Positions 16,763 through 24,946 of a stretch of DNA of 64,000 bases are shown in pieces. The notes beneath the pieces were generated by a model. That model was not told the origin of the DNA and ran no database searches. It worked only from the letters and a program-made list of their open reading frames with translations. Source of the DNA: Ga0077530 sp035565975 (lineage in GTDB: Bacteria > Pseudomonadota > Alphaproteobacteria > Rhizobiales > Hyphomicrobiaceae); NCBI GenBank assembly GCA_035565975.1, contig DATMRT010000060.1:79038-143037 (forward strand). Reading direction: 5' to 3'. Each line of letters begins with the position of its first letter. Position 1 is the first letter of the stretch. The position numbers were made by a program, and so were the translations under genes.

Positions 16763-17494
16763 ATGGCGATGCTTAAAGTCGACGGTCTGACCAAGCAATT
16801 CGGCGGGTTCACCGCCGTGAGCAACGTCTCGTTCGATGTCGCGGAAGGTGAAATTCTGGGGTTGATCGGACCAAACGGCTCCGGCAAGAGCACGACATTC
16901 AACTGCATTGCCGGCATGTATACGCCGACCGCCGGCAGCGTGAAGTTCGAGGGCGGCGAGATCGGCGGGCTGACGGCAAACAAGGTCTGCCACAAAGGCA
17001 TTGCCCGCACCTTCCAGATCCCCCGGCCCTTTCGCAATCTCTCTCTTCTCGAGAACGTCGCGTTGTCCGCGCACTTCGGCTCGAACGCGCATCTGACGCG
17101 GGCGCAATGCTGGGCCAAGGCCGAGGAATCGCTCGCCATGGTCGGCCTGCCGACGGACGCGGAGACGCGCACCGATGGCCTCGGTGCTGCTTCGCTCAAG
17201 AAGCTCGAGCTCGCCCGCGCGCTTGCCACCGGACCACGCCTCCTGCTGGCAGACGAAAGCCTCAACGGCCTCGATCACAGTGAGATGGATCAGGCCGCGG
17301 ACATGCTCGAGCGGATCCGCAAGGAAAAGGGCATTACGATCGTCTGGGTCGAGCACATCATGGGCGTGCTCATGCGCGTCGTCGATCGCGTCGTCGTGCT
17401 TGATCACGGCGAGAAGATCTTCGACGGCAAGCCTGCCGCAGCACAGACGGACAAGCGCGTCATCGAGGTCTACCTCGGCGAGGCGGATCACTAA
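16763..17494 (+). CDS. livG: LivG-type ABC transporter ATP-binding protein
   Basis: 243 residues. Walker A GPNGSGKST is at 36-44, the LivG marker ARTFQIPRPF at about 81-90, Walker B LLLADE at 160-165 and the switch His at 198. The signature motif reads LGAASLKKLE instead of LSGGQ, and DEP after Walker B is DES. The start is the ATG at 16763 or the in-frame ATG at 16769; neither has a strong ribosome-binding site. It pairs with LivF encoded downstream, from which it is separated by the paired-hairpin element at 17507-17673. Confidence 0.88.
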   Translation: MAMLKVDGLTKQFGGFTAVSNVSFDVAEGEILGLIGPNGSGKSTTFNCIAGMYTPTAGSVKFEGGEIGGLTANKVCHKGIARTFQIPRPFRNLSLLENVALSAHFGSNAHLTRAQCWAKAEESLAMVGLPTDAETRTDGLGAASLKKLELARALATGPRLLLADESLNGLDHSEMDQAADMLERIRKEKGITIVWVEHIMGVLMRVVDRVVVLDHGEKIFDGKPAAAQTDKRVIEVYLGEADH

Positions 17495-17506
17495 GGGCGG
17501 GCGGGA

Positions 17507-17673
17507 CCAGCGTGATGATCGAGAAATTCGCCACACCTTCCGGCACAGTATCGAGCGAATTTCTCGATCTGAAGCACGCTGGCAAATTTATGACTCTAGT
17601 GTCCTCTTCGATTCCGAAGTTCGCTCGGGAGGCTAGCGTCGAGGTTTGGCGAACTTCGGAATCGGGACACTAG
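17507..17673. repeat. Paired asymmetric-hairpin element, copy 2 (between livG and livF)
   Basis: 167 nt. Hairpin A (17507-17582): 10-bp outer stem (17507-17516 with 17573-17582, one mismatch), TGA bulge in the 3' arm at 17570-17572, 14-bp inner stem gatcgagaaattcg (17517-17530 with 17556-17569). Linker of 13 nt. Hairpin B (17596-17673): outer stem 17596-17605 with 17664-17673 (one G-U), 4-nt bulge in the 5' arm (17606-17609), 15-bp inner stem gattccgaagttcgc (17610-17624 with 17649-17663). The inner stems are identical to copy 3 at 40822, while outer stem A and the loops differ. The last base of the element is directly followed by the livF ATG. Confidence 0.88.
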
Positions 17674-18378
<705 letters not shown>

Positions 18379-18447
18379 GCGGATGCGGCAGCAGAAATCT
18401 GAAGGATTGACGGGCGGCTGCCGTTGCGGCCGCGAGGGGAGAAATGG

Positions 18448-19341
18448 ATGCTCGGGTTATTCTCAAGTCTCGATTGCTCGCTCGACATCTTCTTCGTCGA
18501 GGCACTGATCAACGGTGTGCTGCTGGCCGGGCTGCTCGCACTGCTGGCCCTCGGCCTCAACCTCATTTTCGGCGTCATCGACGTCGTCTGGATCTGCTAC
18601 GCCGAGCTCGTCATGATCGGCATGTACGCGATCTTTTTCTTCGTGCAAAAGGTCGGCGTACCCTTGCCCGTCGCCTGCCTTCTCGGCATCGGCATCGTCG
18701 CGATCGCCGGCGCCCTCCTGCACTACCTCGTGATCCGGCCTGTGCTCGACCAGCCGCCGATCAACCAGCTTCTCGTGACGGGCGGCGTGCTGTTTCTCCT
18801 GCAAGCCGCCGCGACCATGGCCTTCGGCATCGAGTTCCGCAATCTCGGCATCAGCCTCGGCTCGGTGAACTTCGGCGACATGAGCTTTGCCTGGAGCCGC
18901 ATCATCACGTTCGCCGTCGCGCTCGGCGCGATGATCCTGCTCTGGCAGTTCCTGACGCGGACCTACATCGGCACCGCGATCCGCGCCATCTCGCAGGACC
19001 GCCAGATCATGCCGCTCATGGGCGTCGACCAGAAGAAGATCTATCTCGCGACCTCGGCCATCGGCGGCGGGCTTGCCGGCCTCGCGGCGTGCCTCATGGT
19101 CCTCCAGTACGACATCTATCCGCAGATCGGCCTCCAGTTCGGCCCCCTCACGTTCATGATCTGCGTGCTCGGCGGCCTCGGCAACATGGTGGGCGGCTTC
19201 GTTGCCGCCTTCATCATCGCCCAGTTCATCACCATCGGCGGCTCGTGCGTCGCCACGGAATGGGGCTACGCGGTCGCCTTCCTGTTCTTCATGCTCGTCA
19301 TCTTCGTCCGGCCGCAGGGCCTTTTCGGAGCCAAGTCATGA
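18448..19341 (+). CDS. livH: LivH-type branched-chain amino acid ABC permease
   Basis: 297 residues from the ATG at 18448 with GAGGGGAG upstream; a TTG at 18424 is less likely. Eight or so hydrophobic segments, starting FFVEALINGVLLAGLLALLALG, with family motifs GLNLIFGVIDVV, RAISQDRQIMPLMGVDQKKIY and the C-terminal FVRPQGLFG. Inner-membrane half of the Liv translocation pore. The TGA stop overlaps the ATG of livM (ATGA), so the two permeases are translationally coupled. Confidence 0.9.
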   Translation: MLGLFSSLDCSLDIFFVEALINGVLLAGLLALLALGLNLIFGVIDVVWICYAELVMIGMYAIFFFVQKVGVPLPVACLLGIGIVAIAGALLHYLVIRPVLDQPPINQLLVTGGVLFLLQAAATMAFGIEFRNLGISLGSVNFGDMSFAWSRIITFAVALGAMILLWQFLTRTYIGTAIRAISQDRQIMPLMGVDQKKIYLATSAIGGGLAGLAACLMVLQYDIYPQIGLQFGPLTFMICVLGGLGNMVGGFVAAFIIAQFITIGGSCVATEWGYAVAFLFFMLVIFVRPQGLFGAKS

Positions 19342-20360
19342 TCACCCAGAAAACTATCGGCTGGGCGATCGGGCTCGTCGCGCTCCTGCTGCTGCCCTTT
19401 CTGACCCAGCTCGTGTTTCCGGAGACGGATCGCTACTACCTGCATTTGATCATCCAGATCCTGATCTGGGCCTTCATCTACACCGGCTGGTCCCTTATGG
19501 GCCGCTTCGGGCTCACCTCCCTCGGGCACGGCGCCTTCACCGGTATCGGCGCCTACGTTACCGTGCTGCTCTGGAACTTCGCCGGCATCACGCCCTGGAT
19601 CGGCATTCCCGTTGCCATGATCGTGGCGACCATTGCCGGACTGCTCGTCGGTTATCCGTGCTTTCGGCTGCGGATCACGGGGCATTACTTCGCGCTGCTG
19701 ACGCTCGCCTTCACGGAGTTCATCCGGCTGTGCATCATCGGCCTGCGCGACTGGACGGGCGGCTCGCTCGGCACCCAGCCGGCCCGCCACGGCGACGGCC
19801 TCTCGTTCTTCGCCTTTCAGTTCGAGCCGAACCGCGTGCTCGCCTACTACATCGTGCTCGTCATCTGGCTCGTTGGCCTCGCCATCTGGATCAAGGTCGA
19901 CCGGAGCATGGACCGCTATGCGCTCGACGCCGCCTCGCAGGACGAGGACGCCGCCGCCTCGGTCGGCATCGACGTGACGCGCGAGAAGCTCAAGATCACG
20001 GCACTTTCGGCTGCCATGTGCGCCTTCGGCGGCGCCATCTACGGGCAGTACCAGATGTACATCGGCCCCGAGACGATCGCCGGGCTCGGAGTTTCGCTCA
20101 ATATCGTCTTCGCAGTGATCGCGGGCGGCATCTGGTCGTTGTTCGGGCCAACATTCGGGGCTGTCTTCACGCAGGTGCTCGCGGAGGCCCTGCGCGTCGG
20201 TCTGCGCGGCTCGGAAACGCTGAGCAAGCTCCTCGGCCAGAGCGCACTGGCGCTCGACACTTTCATCTATGGCCTGCTGCTCGTGCTCTTCATCATCTAT
20301 ATGCCCAAGGGCGTGGTCGGTACGCTCGCCGAGCGCTTCCGTCGCAAGTCGGGGGCATAG
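19338..20360 (+). CDS. livM: LivM-type branched-chain amino acid ABC permease
   Basis: 340 residues, beginning in the ATGA overlap with livH. Family motifs include GRFGLTSLGHGAFTGIGAY, LRITGHYFALLTLAF and YALDAASQDEDAAASVGID, with about nine membrane segments and a C-terminal IYMPKGVVGTL. It completes the K-G-F-H-M uptake operon, and a terminator follows directly. An acidic insert (SQDEDAAA) replaces the RDNEEAA often seen before the last membrane region. Confidence 0.9.
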   Translation: MITQKTIGWAIGLVALLLLPFLTQLVFPETDRYYLHLIIQILIWAFIYTGWSLMGRFGLTSLGHGAFTGIGAYVTVLLWNFAGITPWIGIPVAMIVATIAGLLVGYPCFRLRITGHYFALLTLAFTEFIRLCIIGLRDWTGGSLGTQPARHGDGLSFFAFQFEPNRVLAYYIVLVIWLVGLAIWIKVDRSMDRYALDAASQDEDAAASVGIDVTREKLKITALSAAMCAFGGAIYGQYQMYIGPETIAGLGVSLNIVFAVIAGGIWSLFGPTFGAVFTQVLAEALRVGLRGSETLSKLLGQSALALDTFIYGLLLVLFIIYMPKGVVGTLAERFRRKSGA

Positions 20361-20388
20361 ACACCGAACGGCAGACCATGAACGCGAA

Positions 20389-20424
20389 ACGGCCGGGATG
20401 GATGCCCCGGCCGTCTTGATTTTG
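20389..20424 (+). terminator. Rho-independent terminator of the liv operon
   Basis: ACGGCCGGG (20389-20397) pairs with CCCGGCCGT (20406-20414) around an 8-nt loop and is followed by CTTGATTTTG. It lies between livM and the convergent peroxiredoxin gene. Confidence 0.75.
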
Positions 20425-20442
20425 TGCGTCTCAGCGCGTCGA

Positions 20443-20925
20443 TCAGAGCATTCCGCATACGGTCGCGGCACTCGACTTGTCGACCGTCGCGCCTTCTTCG
20501 AGGTTGAGCGACTTCACGACGCCATCCTCGACGACCATCGAGTAGCGACGCGAGCGCACGCCGAGACCGCGGCCGGTGAGATCGAACTCGAGGCCGATCT
20601 TCTTCGCGAAGTCCGCCGAACCGTCGGCGAGAAAGAGGATCTTGCCATCGGCGCCGGTCTGCTTGGCCCAGGCATTGAGAACGAAAACGTCATTGACCGC
20701 GGTGCAGGCGATCGTGTCGATGCCCTTGGACTTCATGTCGCCGGCCATCTGGATGAAACCGGGAAGATGCGTGTTGTGGCACGTCGGCGTGAACGCGCCC
20801 GGAACGGCAAAGAGCACGACCTTCTTGCCGCCGAATACATCCGCGGTCGTCATGGGTTTCGGGCCTTCCGCGCCCATCGTGTTGAACGTCGCGTCCGGCA
20901 GCTTGTCACCGACCTTGATGGCCAT
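20443..20925 (-). CDS. Peroxiredoxin, Prx5/redoxin type
   Basis: 160 residues. Peroxidatic Cys49 is in the motif VPGAFTPTC, followed by the family stretch HLPGFIQMAGDMKSKGID. A second cysteine near the C-terminus (TVCGML, C157) could be the resolving cysteine, as in atypical 2-Cys Prx5 enzymes. It reduces H2O2 and alkyl hydroperoxides using glutathione/glutaredoxin or thioredoxin. AAGGA precedes the ATG at 20925. Monocistronic; no oxidative-stress regulator is adjacent. Confidence 0.9.
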   Translation of the reverse strand: MAIKVGDKLPDATFNTMGAEGPKPMTTADVFGGKKVVLFAVPGAFTPTCHNTHLPGFIQMAGDMKSKGIDTIACTAVNDVFVLNAWAKQTGADGKILFLADGSADFAKKIGLEFDLTGRGLGVRSRRYSMVVEDGVVKSLNLEEGATVDKSSAATVCGML

Positions 20926-21064
20926 GATGCGTATCCTTCCCGTTTTGGCTTGAACGTGCTGACGCCGGAGGCGCCACGAAGCGCGGGGCGCACAGATGGC
21001 GCCGCCGTCCGGGCAACCATAGCGGCTCTTGTGGGCGCGGCCAAGCGCTCGACCGTCCGCGACC

Positions 21065-21853
21065 TTACCAGTCGAGCGCCGCGCCTTCGCGCAGCACGGC
21101 TTCGATGGCCGGCGCGAAGGCGTTCCCTGCGCCATGCAGGACGAGGCCTTGAAGAAGCTTCAGTGGCGCGCGGCTGCCCTTGCGTCCCTGGACGATGACC
21201 CGATGCGCGTCCACGCCCGCGCGTGGATGAAGCGGTAGCACACGCAGCGCGCCAAAGCGGCCGTCGAGGCCTTCGAGAAGCGCGCCCAGCGCTTCCGCAC
21301 GGTGGATGACCGTTACGAGGCCGTCACCGGCTGCGGCCGTCGCGAGAAACCGGCACCATTGCTCGAGCGCACCGTCCGCCATTTGATGCGCCGCGGCCTT
21401 GAGGTCGCCCGGCGGGCGCGTGCCGCGTCCCTCGGCGAAGTAGGGAGGATTGGCGAGGACGTGCGAAAACGCGCCCGGGCGGATTCCCGCCTGCACTTCA
21501 CCCGCGCGATGGATGCCGGCGCCGCCTTCGGCAATGTCCAGCTCGACGACATGGACGTGCTCCGCGAGCGCATTGCGAACGATATTCTCGCGCGCCATCT
21601 CCGCCAGTGCCGGCTCACGCTCGACAAGGGTCACGTGCGCGTCGGCAATGCGCCGCGCCACGCAAAGACCGGCAACGCCGACACCTGCACCCGCATCCAA
21701 AACCCGCGCGCCGCCGCCGGCCCGGGCACCGCATGCCGCCGCGAGCAGCACAGCATCCAGCCCAGCGCGATAGCCGCGCGCCGGCTGCAGAATGTCGAGC
21801 GCGCCGCCGAGAAAAGCGTCGGACGTGAGGCTGTGGGCATCCGCCCCGCTCAT
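21065..21853 (-). CDS. tRNA1(Val) (adenine-N6)-methyltransferase-like protein
   Basis: 262 residues from the ATG at 21853, which overlaps the TGA of the upstream gene (ATGA). The class I SAM-binding region is ARVLDAGAGVGVAGLC at about 49-64, and the N6-adenine motif IV is NPPY at 135-138. LTSDAFLGGALDILQPARGYRAGLDAVLLAA at the N-terminus is the family hallmark of YfiC/TrmN6 proteins (quoted here in two halves: LTSDAFLGGAL and RAGLDAVLLAA). Target predicted to be A37 of a tRNA or a similar RNA adenine. Coupling to a DUF2007 gene is common in alphaproteobacteria. Confidence 0.85.
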   Translation of the reverse strand: MSGADAHSLTSDAFLGGALDILQPARGYRAGLDAVLLAAACGARAGGGARVLDAGAGVGVAGLCVARRIADAHVTLVEREPALAEMARENIVRNALAEHVHVVELDIAEGGAGIHRAGEVQAGIRPGAFSHVLANPPYFAEGRGTRPPGDLKAAAHQMADGALEQWCRFLATAAAGDGLVTVIHRAEALGALLEGLDGRFGALRVLPLHPRAGVDAHRVIVQGRKGSRAPLKLLQGLVLHGAGNAFAPAIEAVLREGAALDW

Positions 21854-22113
21854 GGCTCGCCCTTGGACGGTTTCGGCGAGCGCTGCCCCTCGTCCCGCAC
21901 GATCCATTGGCCGAGATCGGCCTCCTCGAGGAGTTGAGCCGCGCGTGCCCAGTCCTCGTCGAGCACCATCACGCGACGCGGCAGCACGCCGATCGACCCC
22001 TCCATAACGCTCATATGCGTGTCGGCAATATTCACGGCGATGCCAGCCTCACGAAAGAGGGCTTCAACGAAGCTGATGAGAACGGGGTCGTTCGCTCGCA
22101 CGATGAGCCGCAT
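21850..22113 (-). CDS. DUF2007 domain protein (putative signal-transducing)
   Basis: 87 residues from the ATG at 22113; an upstream in-frame ATG at 22155 would add 14 residues that the family usually lacks. The core LIVRANDPVLISFVEALFREAGI is the DUF2007 pattern (two parts: RANDPVLISF and VEALFREAGI), followed by VLPRRVMVLDEDWARAAQLL. Related to the GlnB-like/PII-type ferredoxin fold; no function known. It is the first gene of a two-gene unit with the methyltransferase at 21065. Confidence 0.82.
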   Translation of the reverse strand: MRLIVRANDPVLISFVEALFREAGIAVNIADTHMSVMEGSIGVLPRRVMVLDEDWARAAQLLEEADLGQWIVRDEGQRSPKPSKGEP

Positions 22114-22251
22114 CGGAACACCTGCCTGAAGCCGCTGGAGCACCACCTGTCGCATGGGCGGCGATCATGGTCACGCTTCTTGCGGCCTCGAAGGGCGATC
22201 CATCCAGCCGAGCGCAAACGTGAAACCCCTCGTTAATCAAAAGGATACACG

Positions 22252-22292
22252 CATATGGAGCATATGTGCGCTGATGTGCAATCTTAGATTGC
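22252..22292. promoter_or_regulatory. Clustered palindromes in a divergent intergenic region
   Basis: CATATG occurs twice, at 22252-22257 and 22261-22266, separated by GAG, and GCAATCT-T-AGATTGC follows at 22278-22292. Both are in an AT-rich patch between the DUF2007 gene (minus) and a small candidate ORF (plus). They could be operator half-sites; no regulator is identified. Confidence 0.35.
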
Positions 22293-22317
22293 CTAGCCCC
22301 CACGTCCGGAGACCATA

Positions 22318-22494
22318 ATGTCCACCATGGAGATGCCTGCCTGCTTTGCGCTGCTTCTCGTGATGGTCAATATCGCTCTATGCCTGAGCACTGAGAACCG
22401 CCGGCCCGCGCACGCAATGAACCTCCCCGGCATCGAGACGCTGACAGGCGGGGATTCGTCCGCGCGCTGCATCGGGTCTGCGCGCACCTGCTAA
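22318..22494 (+). CDS. Candidate 58-residue membrane peptide
   Basis: An ATG at 22318 preceded by CCGGAG at a suitable distance opens a 58-codon frame ending in TAA at 22494. The peptide begins MSTMEMPACFALLLVMVNIAL, of which residues 7-23 could span a membrane or act as a signal sequence, then has a polar tail with two cysteines (SSARCIGSARTC). Its stop overlaps the convergent isomerase gene by 4 nt. I do not recognise it. Coding potential rests on the ribosome-binding site and the hydrophobic segment only. Confidence 0.4.
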   Translation: MSTMEMPACFALLLVMVNIALCLSTENRRPAHAMNLPGIETLTGGDSSARCIGSARTC

Positions 22495-23093
22495 CCCCTG
22501 GCGAGAGCCCGATCGAGAAACTCGAGCCGGTCCTGACCCCAGAAGAACTCGCCGGATGGCAATACATAACTCGGCGCGCCGAAAACGCCCCTCTCGAGCG
22601 CCTCGGCGGTATTCTGGTTGTGGATGCGATCGAGTTCTTCGTCCGATGGACCGGCCTTGCGGATCGCCGCCGCATCGAGGCCCGCACGCTTCGCGGCATC
22701 CGCGACAACGGCTTCGTCACCGAGGTTGCCCTCGAGTTCCCAGATCGACCGGCCGAGCTCCTGCGCCAGGCGGCAGGCATCCTTGCCCTGCAAAGCCGCG
22801 GCAATCACCAGCCGGCTTCCGAGCGTCTCATCGGACGGGAAGTGCTTCGGTTCGAGGTTGATCGGCACCTTGCGATAGTCGCGCCAGCGCTTGAGCTCCA
22901 TCATGCGGTACGCGCGACGCTCGGGCGACCGCTTCGGCAGCGGCAGGCCGCCGGTCTTGGCGAAGACTTCGCCGTACTTCGCCGGCTTGATGCGGACGGT
23001 CGCGCCATGACGCGCAGCGATCTCGGCGAAGAGTGCCGAGCCGAGATACGTCCACGGGCTGTTGAGCGTCATGTAGTAGTCGATCGTCGTCAT
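22491..23093 (-). CDS. 2-hydroxychromene-2-carboxylate isomerase family protein (DsbA fold)
   Basis: 200 residues from the ATG at 23093 with GGAGG upstream. DsbA-like thioredoxin fold of the kappa-class GST/HCCA isomerase group: the active-site serine is in NSPWTYLG at about 12-19 in place of the CxxC, and the C-terminal GVFGAPSYVLPSGEFFWGQDRL is highly typical. Known members isomerise 2-hydroxychromene-2-carboxylate in naphthalene breakdown using glutathione, but most chromosomal copies have no known substrate. It is the last gene of a four-gene minus-strand operon with two hydroxyisobutyrate-type dehydrogenases and a FAD oxidase. Confidence 0.85.
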   Translation of the reverse strand: MTTIDYYMTLNSPWTYLGSALFAEIAARHGATVRIKPAKYGEVFAKTGGLPLPKRSPERRAYRMMELKRWRDYRKVPINLEPKHFPSDETLGSRLVIAAALQGKDACRLAQELGRSIWELEGNLGDEAVVADAAKRAGLDAAAIRKAGPSDEELDRIHNQNTAEALERGVFGAPSYVLPSGEFFWGQDRLEFLDRALARG

Positions 23094-23125
23094 CAATTTT
23101 CCTCCGCTGCGCGCGCCGGATCGCG

Positions 23126-24010
23126 CTATTTGCCGGCGCCGCGGATCATTGTGTAGATGTGCGAGAAGTCGTTGCCATCCTGGCCGGCAAGCGCGTGCAG
23201 CGCGTAGAGCTGCACGGCGAGCGCACCCATGGGGCTGGTTGCACCAACCGAGGCTGCCGCCGATTGCGCGAGCTTCAGATCCTTGAGCATGAGCGCGAGA
23301 GCGAAACCCGGCTTGTAGCCATTGTTGGAAGCCGCGCGCTCCGTAAGCCCCGGCACCGGACAGTAGGATGTGGCCGCCGTCGATTGCCCCGATGACGTTG
23401 AAACGACGTCGAACAGGGCCTGAGCGGAGAGGCCGAGACGCTCCGCGAGCGCGAAGCCTTCGGAGGCCGCCACCATGTTGATGCCGGCCATCATGTTATT
23501 GCAGATCTTGGCCGCCTGCCCGAGCCCCGCGCCACCGCAGTGCACGACCTTGCTGCCAACCTTCTCGAGGATCGGGCGCGCGCGCGACACGGCCTGTTCC
23601 GTGCCGCCGACCATCAGCGTCAGCGTCGCCGCCTTGGCGCCAGTCGTACCGCCCGAGACGGGCGCATCGACGACATCGAGGCCACGCGCCGCCGCGATCG
23701 CATGGGCTTCCTGCGCACTCGCCACGTCGATCGTCGAGCAGTCGATCATGAGCGCGCCGGCTGGCACCGTCTCGATGATGTCACGCCAGACGCTCAGCAC
23801 GTGCTGGCCCTGCGGCAGCATGGTGATGACGACCTCGGCGCCCTTCACCGCGTCCTGAGCGGACGCTGCAATTTGCACACCCTCCTTCTCGGCGGACGCG
23901 CGCAGAGCCGCGTCCAGATCGTAGCCGCGCACTTTATGCTGCGCCTTGACGAGATTGGACGACATCGGGCCGCCCATGTTGCCGAGGCCGATGAACGCGA
24001 TGTTCGCCAT
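23126..24010 (-). CDS. 3-hydroxyisobutyrate dehydrogenase family protein (second paralogue)
   Basis: 294 residues of the beta-hydroxyacid dehydrogenase family. N-terminal NAD(P) motif FIGLGNMGGPM, substrate motif DAPVSGGTTGAKAATLT near residue 116, and catalytic lysine in GQAAKICNNMM. It starts 3 nt after the stop of its upstream paralogue (24014-24898), with AAAGG upstream, so they are coupled. The second substrate-motif half, GG(T/V)xGA, differs between the two copies, hinting at different substrates. Candidates are 3-hydroxyisobutyrate, tartronate semialdehyde and related short hydroxyacids. Confidence 0.85.
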   Translation of the reverse strand: MANIAFIGLGNMGGPMSSNLVKAQHKVRGYDLDAALRASAEKEGVQIAASAQDAVKGAEVVITMLPQGQHVLSVWRDIIETVPAGALMIDCSTIDVASAQEAHAIAAARGLDVVDAPVSGGTTGAKAATLTLMVGGTEQAVSRARPILEKVGSKVVHCGGAGLGQAAKICNNMMAGINMVAASEGFALAERLGLSAQALFDVVSTSSGQSTAATSYCPVPGLTERAASNNGYKPGFALALMLKDLKLAQSAAASVGATSPMGALAVQLYALHALAGQDGNDFSHIYTMIRGAGK

Positions 24011-24013
24011 GGC

Positions 24014-24898
24014 TCAGGCCTTTCCGCGGATCATGTTGATGATGCCTGAGAAGTCGTCGCCGCCATGTCCCTGCGCGACGAACAGGTTGTAGAGCTGGCT
24101 CGCCGCCGCACCCATGGGTGTCGAGGCGCCGGCACTGCGGGCCGCATCCTGCGCGAGCCCGAGATCCTTCTGCATGAGCGCGGCCGCAAAGCCCGGCTTG
24201 TAGTGGTTGTTGGCCGGCGATGTCGGAACAGGCCCCGGCACCGGGCAGTAGCTCGTCACCGCCCAGCTCTGCCCGGACGAGGTCGACGCCACATCGAAGA
24301 GTGCCTCATGCGACAGGCCGAGCTTCTCGGCGAGATTGAAGGCCTCGCACGTGCCGATCATCGTGATCGCGAGCATCATGTTGTTGCAGATCTTGGCGGA
24401 CTGGCCGGCGCCGGGATCGCCGCAGTGCACGACCTTCTTGCCCACGCCGGCCAGGATCGGCTGACCCTTGGCGAACGCATCCTTCGTGCCGCCGACCATG
24501 AGCGTCAGCGTCGCGCCTTCCGCGCCGCCGACGCCGCCGGAGACGGGTGCATCGAGCGAAAGCATACCCGCCTTCGCCGCCAACTCGTGCGCCTTGCGCG
24601 CGGAGGCCACGTCGATCGTCGAGCAGTCGATGAAGATCGTGCCCGGCTTTGCCGCCGAGAGGAGACCGCTGCCCCAAACGTCGAGCACATGCTTGCCGGC
24701 CGGCAGCATCGTGATCACGCAGTCGGCATCCTTGGCGACCTCGATGGCGCCACTCGCCTTCTCGACCTTCCGCGCGACAGCCTTCTCGATGTTCGAGTCG
24801 ACGAGATCGAAGCCGAGAACCCGATGTCCCGCCTTGACCAGATTGCCGGCCATGGGCAGGCCCATGTTTCCGAGGCCGATGAAACCGATGCGTGCCAT
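24014..24898 (-). CDS. mmsB: 3-hydroxyisobutyrate dehydrogenase
   Basis: 294 residues. NAD+ motif FIGLGNMGLPMAGNLVKAGH, substrate motif DAPVSGGVGGAEGATLT, catalytic lysine in GQSAKICNNMMLAI and the late KPGFAAALMQKDLGLA stretch are all standard for MmsB, which oxidises 3-hydroxyisobutyrate to methylmalonate semialdehyde in valine breakdown. GGAGG precedes the ATG. The next gene encodes a paralogue. Other valine genes (mmsA, hibch) are not in the window, so the pathway assignment is by family only. Confidence 0.85.
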   Translation of the reverse strand: MARIGFIGLGNMGLPMAGNLVKAGHRVLGFDLVDSNIEKAVARKVEKASGAIEVAKDADCVITMLPAGKHVLDVWGSGLLSAAKPGTIFIDCSTIDVASARKAHELAAKAGMLSLDAPVSGGVGGAEGATLTLMVGGTKDAFAKGQPILAGVGKKVVHCGDPGAGQSAKICNNMMLAITMIGTCEAFNLAEKLGLSHEALFDVASTSSGQSWAVTSYCPVPGPVPTSPANNHYKPGFAAALMQKDLGLAQDAARSAGASTPMGAAASQLYNLFVAQGHGGDDFSGIINMIRGKA

Positions 24899-24946
24899 GC
24901 CGTTTCCTCCGTTTCTTGCTGGTGACGAGCGTCCGGTTTTGCGCGC

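Noticed and set aside
18444..20360. 638-codon plus-strand frame spanning livH and livM in another frame
   Set aside because: Its second half is the true livM frame; the first half is an out-of-frame shadow of livH. It looks like a fusion only because no stop intervenes.
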